64,000 nucleotides of DNA, from assembly GCA_914767715.1 (NCBI GenBank), contig OU612068.1:19714001-19778000 (forward strand). The letters run 5' to 3'. The notes below the pieces were generated by a model. The model saw only the letters and a program-made list of their open reading frames with translations. It made no database searches and was not told where the DNA came from. Each line of letters begins with the position of its first letter. Positions within the stretch are counted from its first letter, which is position 1. This document shows, in pieces, positions 1 to 13,335 of the stretch. Position numbers and translations under genes: made by a program. The stretch comes from Membranipora membranacea (taxonomy: Eukaryota > Bryozoa > Gymnolaemata > Cheilostomatida > Membraniporidae).

Positions 1-183
1 GCATGAGTAGGCAACTCAATGTTGTTAACTTATAACCCCCAAACCTACCAGACCAAATAACCCTGATGACTAATTTTATATGCAAATGCATGTGTGATAG
101 CTGTCTTAATCTGATTTCAAGCTCAAAAATGAAACCAAGAAACCTGTTCCTTTACAAACACTTTAAAACATAGACTCATTTAC

Positions 184-3100
184 CTCTATTTAGAGTGATG
201 CCTCTGATGCCACCTGATGTTTTAGATTCTCGGTTTATTGTTACTTCGATTGTCTGGTCTGCAGCTAAACTGGAGAACCCAGTTTCACTCTGGCGCTGAA
301 CCGTCCAACAACCTGGGGTCTCCTTGATCTGTGAGTACATCCATAGATGGGTGTCCTTTAGTTCGCTCATTTCGAGCCAGTACACTGTTCCGTATCTGGT
401 GAATCAAGATCGTTTATTTTAAATATTTTATCTACTAGAATGCTCGTCCGCCCATCAAAATAGCTCAATACACATTTCAATTCTTTCTTGGATAAGTACT
501 AAAAATGTAGCTTTTTTGTAACGGTATATTATTTGAGCTATCATCTGTCCATCTTAGATCAACCAAGACCCTACGTTCAGTATAGAAGAGGAGTCATTCT
601 ATCTACCATCCTTACACTTCACCAATTCATGGTGCTTTTATTTACCTAGAATAATTAGTCCGATCATAGGCAAACATCCAAGGTAGCATGTCACGTAACG
701 ATGAAAGGTGGAGATCCCAGTCACTTGTCCTCGTCGCTCTAATGAAGGCAAGAAGTGTCATCATCATATCTAGGTACGACTGCCAAAACCTGAAGGTGAG
801 ACTTGTAGAGGATGATTGCAGTATGAACTCTTCTAATCTCTCACATATTTCATCTGGGATGGCGTCTCCATCACACTCAGCAACTTTTTTGGCTATCAGA
901 TCTGCCTCCTTCTCTTCAAGCGAGTCGAGAAAACTAGAGAACTGCATCCTAGAGAGAGCTTCAAAGAGTTGTTTATGAGCTCGCATACTTCGATTATAGC
1001 AATGTCCAGATAGTACACCATTCATTGATCCTAAGGCACAACCTCGCTCTCTACCAATATGTCCTTTAAGCCGAATAGTGCAAACCCCTTTCCAATGGCA
1101 CTGAGGAAGCACATGGCTGTATGGAATTCTCCTAATCTTAGTGCAAGCTTTGACTGGAGTTCAGGTCGGCACCAGCGAATCTGTTGTGCTTTACTGTATA
1201 TGGCTTGATCCATCACAACCATTAAAGACTCGCATTGCAGCTTCTCGGCAACAGCCAGTGCAGATTCCAGTATATGGTTCACAGTGGATAGTTGCGTAGG
1301 AGAGGCCTCGATTACTGGTAAGTAATGTATGATTGATGCTGGGAGCGGTTCACTGTTCAGAATGTTGTATGCGGTCCAGCCAGGTAAGGTTTCAGGTGAT
1401 AACTTGAGTGATTTACGTGCTATGTAGGTTCTGTCATTGGTGATTGAACGTTTCAATGGACGGTGAACATCTGCTTGTTGGGGTATTATTGAGGAGGTCA
1501 GATGTGGTCCCTGTTAGGTAGACAAGAAATATGGAGCAATCTCTGTTGAGGGCAGTGTGAGTTTTCTGCATTTTCTAGGAATCGTGTGCTCCACAGATGG
1601 TGCAGGTGTGTTTGACCTCAGTTGAATCATCAGCCCGTTGGTGTGATGTGTTGTTCCATGACCTGAAAGAGTTTCTTCACTAAAGTCAATGTTGTCATAT
1701 ACTAGCATTGTGAAGTTCTTTTGAAGAAATCCTGCTGGTAGACTGAAAGCTGTATTTGCAGCTTGCTTCAAAGCAAGTGCTGTTTCGAGCCTAATAATTG
1801 AGTCATAGCTGCAAGAATGACCAAATCCATGAATAAGTTTGGCTAGCAATTTAGACCCTGTCATATGCCTCACTGTTAGGCCGATGGCTGAATACTTAGG
1901 AGTAACAGCAGCACCTTTGGAGCTTAGCTGTACAATGTCTTTGGCTAAGCTGAGAATCTTTAGGCGACCAGAGGCGTCCAAATTATAGTAGGTGTTCCAG
2001 TCACAGACCACATCAGCATGATCTGTCATCTTAGCTAGAAAATTAAATAGTGGTGGCGGAACAAATTGGACACAGGCCTTCGCGTTAAGGTTGTCTGCAG
2101 TAGGTGGCCAGGGGATCTCGACTTTTTTGGTTTGATCTATATACAAACGGAGTGAAATTGCTGCCTGATTGAGTTGATATTCATTGGATTGGGTCACACT
2201 ATTGAAAGGGATTTCCTCATCACATGAGCTGGCAGTGTCGACCTCGCTCAAGAGGCTGGATGTGTTTGTGAGTACTGATGTATCAGTCACTAAATCAGTC
2301 AAAACTGCATTGCTGCTCGTCACTATATCACCATGAGAGGGATCAGAGGCTTGATGAAAACTAAGGCGGCCTTTAAACTCTCTCTTCAGGCGGTAGACAA
2401 AAGCTTTTCGGCTGTAAAAAGATGATAGTTTTGTCTGAAAGCACAATACATGTTAGTCCGAGGAAGAAAAAGATTTTGACATAACTTTTTATATTTTTTT
2501 AATTAATCCCAATCTATCAATGCATTTGAGTGTTCTCAAAACGGCAGGTTGATAATGCTTGCACAATACAAATTCAACCTGGAAACCCCAGTCTCGCAAG
2601 TTTTTATCGCCCTGATCTCACTGGGAATTCCAGGAAATTGCATTGTGGGATACTAGTATATATAAATATATATCATAGTCTTACCTGGTCTCATCTTCTC
2701 TGTTATCTCTACGTAGTTTATTATATAAGCCAAGTAAATCAGATACCGTGTAAGAACCCTTCTCGCGCTCTATCTTTGAGCTAACCAGGTCCTCAAGTTG
2801 TCGCCATGATGCAGATCTCACAAAGCGAGCTTTTGATTTAGATCTAAAACAATTGGTATAACAATTTTACAGCACTTCATAAGAACTCACCTCTACGCCC
2901 AAGTGAACTTGTTAACAATTTTCAAAGAGGGACAGCATAGGAATGTAACACACATAATGTTGAGCCAGACAAATGACAATGATAAGTGGCAAACAGATTT
3001 TATAGTTTTTACCTGAGCTGGTTCGTAACAGTTGCGATATAATTCTTGTGGCATGCATGATGATATCTCATATCACGGGCATCAGGATCTCCTAACTGAA

Positions 3101-3521
3101 AACTTGACAACAGCTTTGTGTCATTCTTGGCTTCTGCCGCAGGAAGTAAACCCCCTAAATAGAAGGATAATATTTTTGAAAGCTGGCTCTCTCACTGATA
3201 TATCATTCGTCTCCAGATAGTTATGATTGATGCAGCTTAGATCATACAACACATGTAACTGAAAAAGTTCCCTCAATTTATCAACAATTCAACCCTACAG
3301 AGTCTGCAGAAGGCAGAATAAAACCTGAGATTATGGTGTAGCGGTTTATTGTACTTACCAGCATCTAAAGTCTCAGCTCTAGAGGTCGGTAGTTTCTTGC
3401 GGTTTTTGTACTTCTCCTTGTTACATATGACACAGGTAGAAGAGAATGTCTGAGGCTTACTAGTACTCGGTTCTGAAGACCTGAGTTTCTTTGGGCTCGG
3501 CAAATTGGCTCCATACTCATT
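184..3521 (-). pseudogene. Degenerate copy of a multi-copy, probably transposase-derived family; continues past the left edge
   Basis: Five exons read on the minus strand: 3521-3359, 3133-3013, 2843-2685, 2435-646 and 395-184, each with GT/AG borders; the last ends in a donor, so the 3' end lies outside the window. Exon 1 carries a CxxC (CVICNK) and exon 2 an HxxxC (YHHACHKNY), a likely C2HC zinc site. Exon 4 holds the long conserved body, with Asp-containing stretches (VYDNIDFSEETLSG, VVMDQAIYSKA) and RLGEFHTAMCFLSAIGK. Exon 5 has DQTIEVTINRESKTSGG. I recall the same motif order in large uncharacterised families of cnidarians, sponges and fish; an RNase H-like transposase fold is my inference. 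Breaks: an in-frame TAA at 1516-1514, a one-base-type frameshift near 1040 (VESEVV to GSMNGVL), and a phase mismatch between exons 3 and 4. Splice sites are still good, so decay is probably recent, or the copy is a non-autonomous or domesticated remnant. Confidence 0.7.
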
Positions 3522-3643
3522 CTTAAAAACAGGATATTATTAGAGCAGGGTTAATGAGTAGCAATTACAAGGGTCAATCAATCAAGACTGAAAAAAATTG
3601 AAGGCATCACAGATTTTCCAACCATGATTTAATTCAGTGTTGT

Positions 3644-3732
3644 GATCATTCTGTGATAAATAATAGAGTTCAATCAAGGAGTAAAAGTTTTTTACTCCTT
3701 GATAGAACTCTCTTATTTATCACAGAATGATC
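3644..3732. repeat. 89-base hairpin element
   Basis: Arms of about 42 bases (GATCATTCTGTGATAAAT at the left end, its complement at the right) pair almost perfectly around a few unpaired bases. The inner part contains CAAGGAGT...ACTCCTTG, a motif pair that recurs elsewhere in the window (about 18878, 46418, 57391). This looks like a minimal MITE; no clear target duplication. Confidence 0.7.
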
Positions 3733-5489
3733 TTCTTGGCCCAAACACTATCTCTGACTGAGAGCAACGTCACACAAAGTTTCATATCGGTTCAAACAAA
3801 GCAACACAAGGTGGTCTTCCATACAGCACCGTGGTCATCAATTAATACCTCGAGAATCCTGAATCATGAACATGTTCTATACATACCTTTCTCTTCATGG
3901 CACTTTCTTTGGCTCTTTATAGCTTGGATTTAGAAAATCTGAACATACAAAGATGGTATTTATAGGTACTACATTCATCCATTGTCATTCAACTCATTGT
4001 CAATAGATTTTTGGCAATGAAGCATTCCGGCTCTTTCCCAGTTTTCACCCACTCTTTAGCCACATATTTGAGTTCAGCAAGCTTTGAGGCTGACAAAACA
4101 ACACTCTCGGCTGCTTCATCTACTTTCTCAAAGTGAATAATACACTCCATAATGTTAGTCAAAGTGATACCGTCATTTTGTTAGACATGTTCATGCTTCC
4201 TTGTATTATGTCATCTGCTAAAGCATGAGAGTTAAATTTAACAAAGGCTGGGCGTAAGTCAATAGCACCGTACAAAGATGCATTATTAATATTTGCTATG
4301 TCAATGCCAAATTCAAGTTGATGTGATTGTCACACTGATGATTGGTCCTCTATACAAGTAGGTCAGCTTGAGGATTTATGTTCTCTTCCTTTAAAATGAA
4401 AACGAATTGCCATTTATTTTCAAAATATGACCACTACAACTGGGTACACCCGGTGAATTTTACAGAACATATATTGATGTAGTATAAAAAGTGATCAGAA
4501 TCCTGCCATCAAATATTGTCCGTGCCATAACAACTTAGGTTATAGCTGCTTCTGGCCTATCTGCCTCCAGTGAGTTTTAAGAAAACAGATTTAATAAAAA
4601 CTCGTTACCTGCCAATTTTTATCAATCATATAAGTAAATGGCAATTTGCCATGTAGATAACCCACCTATGATGGGCCATAATTCATTCTGAATTTAACCT
4701 AAACCTTGTCATTTCTTGCTAGTGATGTAGCTGAAAAGATGTCTTTTGTTTGGTGGTATAGTTACATCTTTGTGTCTGATAATGCCTGTATTTATGCTGC
4801 GTGTAATGATTCAGTGTTGTGTCTCGATGGTGAGTTATATTGGGAGAATTCTTATGAGTTGGATAGTGTGAGATGTAAATAAGGAAAGAGTGAGCTGAAT
4901 TGCTACTTTTATTCTCGATCCCAATATCACCACTGACGATAGTTAGGGGAACATTACAATAATATAGGTTGCACATTAGCGATGTACAGCAAAAAAAAGG
5001 AAACATTACTAACATACCAGGGAAATTAATTGATCATTATTTTTAATCAACACAATCTACTAATAAATCAATCATAGGGTCTGGACATTCGTCTGGTAAT
5101 GAAACTTTAATTAAAATGTCAATTTCTGGATATAACACTTAGGATACATTGGCTTTGACTTATCTGGAGTTTTAAAAATGCGGACTTGTGGACTTCTTGA
5201 CATTTCCTAATTTTTATCAATTGTCACATGTAAATCTACATGATTAAACTCATTTTAAAAACCTGGATAAACTATAGCCTATGAATCTAGGCAAAAATGA
5301 CAACAATATTGTGTATAGCTTGAACATTTGACATTTAAAAAAAGTTGAAAACCTGTTGGCATGTATCCGGATTGACAATTTTCCCTAGTGAATCAAAAAC
5401 ATCCAGGCACTATAGCTATCACTGAAGTATCCCCTTTGTATACCCTTACTCTGTGATAATGTCGTTTAATTCTGATATTCTAAATACTA

Positions 5490-5824
5490 AAGGCCTTGCT
5501 ACATGAGCCCACGAAATGTGTGGAATTGTCTTCCCACGCGTGTTGGGCGTGGCTTCATAGGCTAAACACACCCCTTGTGACAACAATGTCAAGTGAGTGA
5601 CCAATGAGCCATGACCAATGAGTAAGGAGTAATGACCAATTAAATACGCTCTATCGTACCAACTGGCCAATGACAGAAGCGTAGGTTCACAACGTGGTTA
5701 ACAACACGAACATGCTTGTCTTTGAAAAGACGCATCGTTAGCTTGCCCAACGGCGTGGTTTGGCATCAAAAACGCGTGGAATTGCCTCCCCACGCGATTT
5801 CGTGGGCCTGTCTAGCTACGCCTT
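5490..5824. mobile_element. MITE-like element with imperfect terminal inverted repeats
   Basis: The left end AAGGCCTTGCTACATGAG and the right end, read in reverse as AAGGCGTAGCTAGACAG, both run into GCCCACGAAAT, giving terminal repeats of about 28 bases. Subterminal CCCACGCG/CGCGTGG motifs occur near both ends. No protein is encoded. The target duplication is ambiguous (A-rich flanks). Confidence 0.6.
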
Positions 5825-5974
5825 AAATCTCTCTTGTTGCCATGTAAAACTTTGGCAACAAGCCAGGCATGTTATATACAAAGTTTGATTTGACAAGCAT
5901 ACATTTTAGCATTCATGATCATAGGACTGCCGCAGTTCGATTAATAATTTTTGTTGGTTCTATGTTAGTTTAAG

Positions 5975-6072
5975 TGCTCAAACGGTGCAAGATGCTGGTA
6001 GAGGCATTTCATTATCACCCAGAAAGTGGTTGATAATGAAATGCCTCTACCAGCATCTTGCATTGTTTGAGC
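5975..6072. repeat. 98-base hairpin element
   Basis: GCTCAAACGGTGCAAGATGC at the left is mirrored by GCATCTTGCATTGTTTGAGC at the right; the arms continue through GGTAGAGGCATTTCATTATCA with very few mismatches around a loop of about 15 bases. Probably a small MITE. Confidence 0.7.
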
Positions 6073-7214
6073 TTGACTTCATGATTTGTTATCACCTTCA
6101 TTCCTTCATTGTGATTTCATCAACCAATATACATTGTGATAGATCATCAGGCTGTAGAGAAACTTCATGATTTGTTATCACTTGCTAGTCGCATATTTTT
6201 ATATTGGGAGCTGGAGTTAATGGGCATTGAATATGGAGAGAGCAGCCGACAGCAACAGCTTTCAGTCAAGCAGTGACTCAGAGGAGCAAGTTTCAAGTCC
6301 ACCATGTAAGAATTATTACCAAGTGACAACCAAACGCAAAGGAATGAGTAACAAGTGTCTTTAGTTCTGTGTAAATGCAAAGCAGAATGTTTTAGGTTGC
6401 ATACTTCATCTGAATTTTAATACTTATCCAGTACCCATACTGAAGCATAGGTTTGTTATGGCAAATAGCTTCTGATGCTTGAATGTAAAAAATACAATGA
6501 AAAGTGTTATGTTGCTGGACCATCGTGTTTTTTTGCGTATGGAATTATATGAAACAATCGCCTATGCAGGCAGGCAGGCATGGTCACAGGCAGTAACCCC
6601 ACAATGTCGCTGGTCATGAGCAGTGAAGGGTTGGTTGCCATAGTGTCGGGCAGGGCCAGGGAAAAAGCTATACATCAATGAGGTAAAATGAAGCAATGTC
6701 AAATGCAGTTATTTTATGGCAGGTCTGGATCAATACAATAAGTTGTCTTGGCTGATGATTGACACTGTGGCAAACTGTTTGCCAATTTTTCATTTCACTA
6801 GGTGGCTCAATATTACTTATGCATCACATTATTCTCTGATTCTTCACCTCCGTAATGATATGCTTCTTTAAAAAATCGGTCCACTCTAAGTGCGTTATAT
6901 ATCTATCGCAGTAGAGGCCTTCCTAAAAAAACGCTCGCATAAAATTAACCCTGAAAAGGGTGTGATATTTGACGTCACAGAGCTGTTAGTGCGCTGTGTT
7001 GATAGAAATTCCTCAACAACTTTAGCTAAATAGGTCACGCATCAACATCTTTGTTGGCTACACACAGTATCCTAATGGATGCGGTTATGTCTACATGGCC
7101 AATGTTTTATAATCTTTGACAAGGCTCTCCCCACATAAAATATCGCATTGCTGTCAAAACAAATATTATTGCGGCTCATAATAAATTACCTCATCAATGG
7201 CTGCACAATATGCT

Positions 7215-7244
7215 CACAGAGTAAGGATATATCCTTACTCTGTG
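7215..7244. repeat. Perfect 30-base palindrome
   Basis: CACAGAGTAAGGATA is followed immediately by its exact reverse complement. The half-sequence CTTACTCTGTGATA also occurs near 5447, so this may be the core of a dispersed hairpin repeat. Confidence 0.75.
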
Positions 7245-9705
7245 ATATGCTCATCGTATAAACATCCATGACCATAGAATGATACAAGCCCCAATTCATA
7301 AAGCCAGAGTTAGTTTATTAGCGACGACGATCAATTTGTCTAATATTATTCAACACACGTTATTAAATTTACGATCCTTAGTTTTTGGCAAAATATTTCG
7401 ATGGCACTATTGGGCAAAAACGCCGACCTGTTCCACTGTAATAAAATCAAACTTTCCAAAGTTATTTTTTAGACTGAAATCATTGCAAAACAAATTATCA
7501 AGTATCCCATCGCATTTCCAAATTTTAGGGTTGTCTAGCCTTTTACAAAGCTATGACAACTCCTACATAGTTTACCATGCTGTTGGCCAAAAGGAAGTCA
7601 TGTGACCACTGTCTATTGAATTGTGGGAATTCTAAAACAACCAGTCCTTCGATTGATTGCCCTGAATCTGAGAACTACTGCATCTCTGCTACCTCTGCAG
7701 CTGTCTGAGATTACTTGGAAGTCAGGACTTCTTTTACATTGGTAAGTTGCTAGGTGGTGTTTTCAAACCTATGTTGAGATTGTTTGAACTGACCTCAACT
7801 ATGAATAAATTGAATAAATATATGTAATGTAATGACCTCATAATCCTACACTACAGAGTATGAGCCAAATAAACCTAAATTAAACTTAACTAGATAGCTT
7901 CTTTACAAGTACCGCAATGCACAACACAGATTAGTCTTGGATTTAACTGCTTTGCAGTCCTTCCTCTCATCATCAACCATTATTTTAATCATTTCCTCAT
8001 TACTTCCCAGAGCAGAGTAAAAAAAAGAAAATGCAGTTTATGACAAAGAATTTGCTGCAAAAAAAAAAAAAAATGTATATTTATATATATATGAGGATAT
8101 AAGGATGAAAGGCTTGTTTCACTTATCCCAATCTTTGCCAAATGAACCAATCATTGTTATGGCACTTTCATTTTCTCTCTCTCCAATCCTTGGCATAATT
8201 CTGGTGCTGGCGAAGATAATAGACCCTGCGGACTTGTATCGAATTGATTGCAAACTTGGAAATAACTTTATTCTCGGTGTGTAGACATTATGGGGCCACT
8301 TGATGAGGCAACTGTCAATGGCGAATTGTTTTATGGCATGTAAAATATCTAATCACTTGTTTAGCAACAAAGTATCTCAATGACTTTGCTATCTAGCCAG
8401 CATATTAATTGTGATTAATTGTTACGATGACTAATTTTGTTTCTTTGAATAGGTTCTGTATGTACGCATGCTCACTGTATCGACGGCTTACAGCACAACC
8501 ATGGGAGGTTTACGGTATGAGTGACCAACTATTTTTACATTCCTGGCAATTGACAAACTTAGGTAGAATCCTGAACTAGCCTCTTTATCCTTCAAATTTC
8601 AACAACACTACTTTCATGTTGTAATAGGTTAGCGACTAGGCCAGATCTAACAGGAAACAATTTAGACATACTTACTTGCCAAACTTGTCGGTAACCACCC
8701 AATTGAAAAACAAAAAACAAAAAACAAACTGCAGCTCAATTTTCATTCTTTGGCTGCTCGTAGCATGAACAGGTTAGCTTGATATGAAAATTACAATCTA
8801 AATATGTTGCAATGTGTTGCCTTGTTCTGCTGGGTTTTATTTGTATTTTCAGTTTCCGTCAGCACACTAATACAACGGACAACTGGACCGTGAACAGAAC
8901 TGGTCAACACTAAATCTTCAAGAAAAGATAAGTAGTGATCTCCTATCATTAGGCCATGATGTAAATCAATTTGCTAATCAAATCTACGTAGTTGTGAAGA
9001 ATTGAGGACTATCATGCGCTACATTGCTAAAACTAAAAGATCTTCAGCTGATTTAAATTGAGGCTTTGGCATCTACAAATTTAATTTCCAACTCACAGCC
9101 GTAGACAGCTTATTTGAGTTTAAAGTTTGAAAGGCTTGACAAATGAATAATGCTCCTTATGTTGGTGGTAACTGAATGTAACCAGTCTTCAGATGAAACT
9201 ATCTCAGCATTACAGACAGATTTGCATATCTTTGCACATATCATTATCATCACTTAGGGTGTATAATAGTTCCTAGTTAATTAACTTAGCCAGCCCAAGC
9301 ACTCCTCCAAAAAGCTTCGGTGGAGTGAAGAAAAATAGTTTTCCAACCAATGAATAATAGGGAGTTTCAGTTAATTGAGTTTTTTTTTCTAGCTTTATGT
9401 GTTCCTGAGTACCAGGGCATGCGTCAGATCATTCATCATAACTGCAGATGATATAATATTAATGTGCGCCTTACGAATTTCTATCTAATCCTGATATGTA
9501 GCCTATATCATAAAATTAGCTACATAATAATTATATAAAAATAACTATATTATAAAAAATTAGCTACCCGGCGGCGGCAGTGTGATCTCAATTTGAATTC
9601 GATTTAATTTGAGAAATAAACAAAGCAGTCATACATACTAGACATAAAGCTTAATCCTAGCAAAATCTAGGTAAATAAAAGAAAATTGGATAGCTAGTTT
9701 TGGTA

Positions 9706-10450
9706 AAAATGTAAATGGGTGTATACCCATATAATGAAAAAAAGTCAGGGTATTAAAGTTTAAAAATAGTGAGCATCATACCCAATTTCTGCTACTAAAA
9801 CCGAATCTGTAAATTATCATTAGTACTTTAATTTTATGAATCAATTTCAACAAATCCAGGAAGTTCAAAAACTTATCTTAACATTAATAGGATGTCTTTT
9901 ATTTTATTTGACGATTTGCCGTGGGCACAACGTAACTATTTAGTGCTAGGAATTTCTATGTTGAAAAAAGTTTTGCGCTAACCAGTGTAAAGCTGTGACA
10001 AAGTGTACATGTTATCACTTTAGTTAAATAAGTACCAAGGTCTTGAACAGGTGTAGCAGTTATTTACCATTTTAAATTTTCCCAGTGTGCATGGGCTAGG
10101 TTGCATGTAAATTTGATAACAAATTGTGAGAAATATAAATTGCTGTATACCGTGGAATAATTGAAATCAGGGTATTAAAGTTAAAACATAGTGAGAATCG
10201 TACTCACTTTCTGCCACAAAAACCAAGTTGTCCTAGCTCAAAAACTTAATTTAACATTAATAGGATGTTTTTATTTCATTTGGCAGAATTGCAGTGGGTA
10301 TAATGATACAAGTATGTTGTTTGGCGCTAACTGGTGTAAAGCTGTGACAAAATCTACAGTTAATAATTTAGGTATAAGATTACCGAGGTAGTGGACAGGT
10401 GTAGCAGTTATTAACCAGTTTAAATTTTCCCAGTTGGCATAGTTTGTTGA
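9706..10450. repeat. Diverged tandem duplication, unit about 420 bases
   Basis: The block from about 9706 is repeated from about 10130. Shared anchors in the same order include CAGGGTATTAAAGTT, ACATTAATAGGATGT, GTGTAAAGCTGTGACAAA and CAGGTGTAGCAGTTATT, ending with TTTAAATTTTCCCAGT. The copies differ by many substitutions and indels. No coding potential is shared. Confidence 0.7.
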
Positions 10451-12753
10451 AAAAATTGTATCTCTTCGACTTCATCAGGATTGAAATCAACTTGCTTTAG
10501 AGTTCAGTGCATCTGTGGACAGTTGTTGAAAACTACCATTTCTTCAGAATGTTATATGTACAAATTGAGAAATTTGAGTTTTGATATATAGAACATAAAT
10601 CCTCTTGGTGCTTCAGGTATAGTAGATTGGAAGTCTAACTGCTTCTGTAATTTACAAATTGCATTGCTGATCACGCTTCTGCGGCCTTATTCTGAGCAGT
10701 TTGAAAAGGAAGCAACAGCTACTATTTTTGCCTAAACACCCATTAGGCCTACTGACCAATAATGTCATTGAACAAAATAGGTAATTTTTCAGATCATGCA
10801 AGGTCGGAGATCATTGATTTACTAAATAAGCAATACATAAACAAACTTAATTAGTACAATTAGCTGTTTCTGCTCAATTTTGATTTTTGTGTTTTCCTTA
10901 GCAGGGAAACATTTAGACTGATGACATGAATAATGGAGTCTCTAGGCTATATAGTTATGATCGTGTGCCTCAACTGCTTGGCTCAGTATGAAAGGACAAA
11001 GGGATCAAAACACGGTGCTATCAAAACTTCAGCTACAATATACTTGCCAAAGATAAGTATTTAAATGGTAGATTATCTGTGCCTATGGAACACTGAGAAA
11101 AGAGTATTTGGAAAAGCCTCACATGCATATAACCTGCACTGAATTAGTAAAAGGCTACCTTATAGATGATTCACATGAATGATTTAGAATGCCTGCACGG
11201 CTTATGGTCTAGCTCCTGTGATAAAGAAAGCCTGTATGGGATACTGTATTTGATACTGTAATTTCGAATAGCCTACATGGCTTATGATGTACCAAATATA
11301 ACTTAGCAAGCATTACAATTTGGATGCACAAGGTAAACCCTATCAGCTCTTGAAAAGCATAATTATGATGTGAGGCGTAATATCCCTGTTGGCTTTTTGT
11401 GCTGCTTCATGCTATGTAGCCATCTCAACTTGGCTGAAAAATTTTGGTTGGTCTCGTCTATTATTGACTCTGTACTGTTAACCATCAGCAATTATTTCAA
11501 CCATGATAGAGTGCTGCCCTTGACCGGCAGATTGCCAGGCAAACCTTGGCTTAGATTGATAGAATTATCAGGAGAGCAGCAAGGCTTGCTTATGAAGATC
11601 CACTCCGGCTGCTAATTAATATCTGGTCTAGTTGACAATTGTATAGTTTGATTGAGGTACGGTTATGCTGTAACAATTTGTACAAAAAATACTGGAAGCA
11701 GCTGCTTACATCTAGTACTGTTTCTACACTGCTGGCATCATACATAGAAGCATAGGTAGTCTTCTAAGAGACAATGGGTTGTAAGTGTAGTATTTGGTTA
11801 TACTTCCCTCTTCAAAATAACTATGATCTCATTGGTTGAGGCGGTTATAATTTTCATCAATAATTATTAACATTAGCATGTGGGTATATATAAAAATTGG
11901 ATGTTAAATCTCCTTTATTTGCTTTTAAGTCCGATCATGCAGAGTAAGAATACCTAGTATTGTTTCAATTTGGTTCACTCTTGACAGGTGAAGCGTGAAG
12001 TCATGGGAGATGTGAAGACATGTAAGGTGAATGTTATTGGTTATCACCTTGTATTATTAAGATTTTCACTAGAGGTGCCAAACGAAAAAAGGGGTGAAAT
12101 CAGAAAAAAAAAGATTGTAAACACCTTTATATAAGGTTTCTGTGAGAAGTGTATCCTAACCAAAATGCTAGTCAACTTCCAGGACCTGTAGGCAGCCTTA
12201 TTTGGTAAACAATTTTTTGCTCGCTTGGCTCCTGTTGTATATCTTATTTGTGGCGAAAATCAGAGGACACAACAATTTTGTTGCGTTCTCAGATTTTTGG
12301 CATCTGATTTTCGCTCAACATTGATAAATTATCAAAATCTCCTGATTATGAAATGGTAATATAATTCTCATTGTGGAGAATTGTTAATACCTAATCAAAA
12401 TGTAGATTGATAAATTACCATCACTAATTGGTAAATTGTGTAATCTCAAAATAGAGATTGTAAATATTGCTGTTATTTGCAAAAAGGTTATTGATACCTA
12501 GTTACTGTTCATACCTGTACTATCTCAAAAAGAGATTTTGTATACCTATGTTATTTTGGTTGAGGCGTAATCTAGCATGGATTGATAACGCCTCATTGTG
12601 AAACCAAATGTTTTCTCAAGAAAGCTATTTTATAGCAAAACGGAATGTAATGACTTTGAGTCAGTCATTGGTGTGCTTTGGTGATACTTAATCCAATAAA
12701 CAAAATGTTAAATATAAACCCCACAAACAGGATTGATTGATGAATTAAAAAAA

Positions 12754-12835
12754 ATGATTATTAATAATCAGTGTAAAATCCCATACACAGTAGCTCTCAA
12801 CTGGTATGGGATTTTACATTGATTATTAATAATCA
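12754..12835. repeat. 82-base hairpin element
   Basis: TGATTATTAATAATCA followed by GTAAAATCCCATAC in the left arm is mirrored in the right arm (GTATGGGATTTTAC then TGATTATTAATAATCA), with a loop of about 20 bases. The ends are themselves palindromic. Small MITE-like hairpin. Confidence 0.65.
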
Positions 12836-12886
12836 ATTTTATTACAGTGGAACAGGTCTAATGTTTAATGTCGTCAGATAACTGAT

Positions 12887-13089
12887 GTTATCTAAGTGAC
12901 GAATCTGTTGATTCAGAAAATGAAGCTTCTGGGGCCATTCTAGGGGCATAGGGCAGGCAACTGATGGTGAAGGAATATGTTTCTTCACAAGAACTGACCG
13001 TGGAGGATATGCATGCAGAGGTAGGCTTGTTTCTCAAGCGGAATGACAACAATATTTCAATGGACATTACAATAATTGATGACAAATAG
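12887..13089 (+). pseudogene. Coding-like fragment interrupted by one stop
   Basis: One plus-strand frame reads an acidic Ser/Glu stretch (SDESVDSENEASGAILGA), then TAG at 12949-12951, then a further 45 codons including EYVSSQELTVEDMHAEV and ending in a natural-looking stop. The composition resembles the acidic C-terminal tail of a transposase, but no diagnostic motif is present. It may be a decayed exon or chance. Confidence 0.2.
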
Positions 13090-13263
13090 ATTTTGATTTA
13101 CATAACCAGCAAAAATTTGTGTCTTGATTCTTGGATGATGTTTTGTGTTCTGGCCATTTTTTACAAAAATTCAAGAATCTTCCACTGCGTTTCATACCCA
13201 AGAATTGACTGACAATTCTGCACAATTCTAGAATTGTTCGAAGCTGGCCTATATATCATTACC

Positions 13264-13335
13264 TAGCCTGTCTTGACAAGCTTTGTTCGGTGGGGGGGGG
13301 GGGGGGAACCAAACAAAGCTTGGCAAGACAGGCTA
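13264..13335. mobile_element. 72-base MITE with 9-base target duplication
   Basis: The arms TAGCCTGTCTTGACAAGC and GCTTGGCAAGACAGGCTA pair around a poly-G centre of about 16 bases. The 9-base direct repeat ATCATTACC flanks both ends exactly (13255-13263 and 13336-13344). Related ends (GCCTGTCTTGAC) occur near 40705 and 44221. A duplication of 8-10 bases is typical of Mutator-type elements; assignment is inferred. Confidence 0.75.

Noticed and set aside
7279-7605. 108-codon open frame on the plus strand
   Set aside because: No domain, repeat-like composition and no upstream acceptor or promoter; length is possible by chance in AT-rich DNA.
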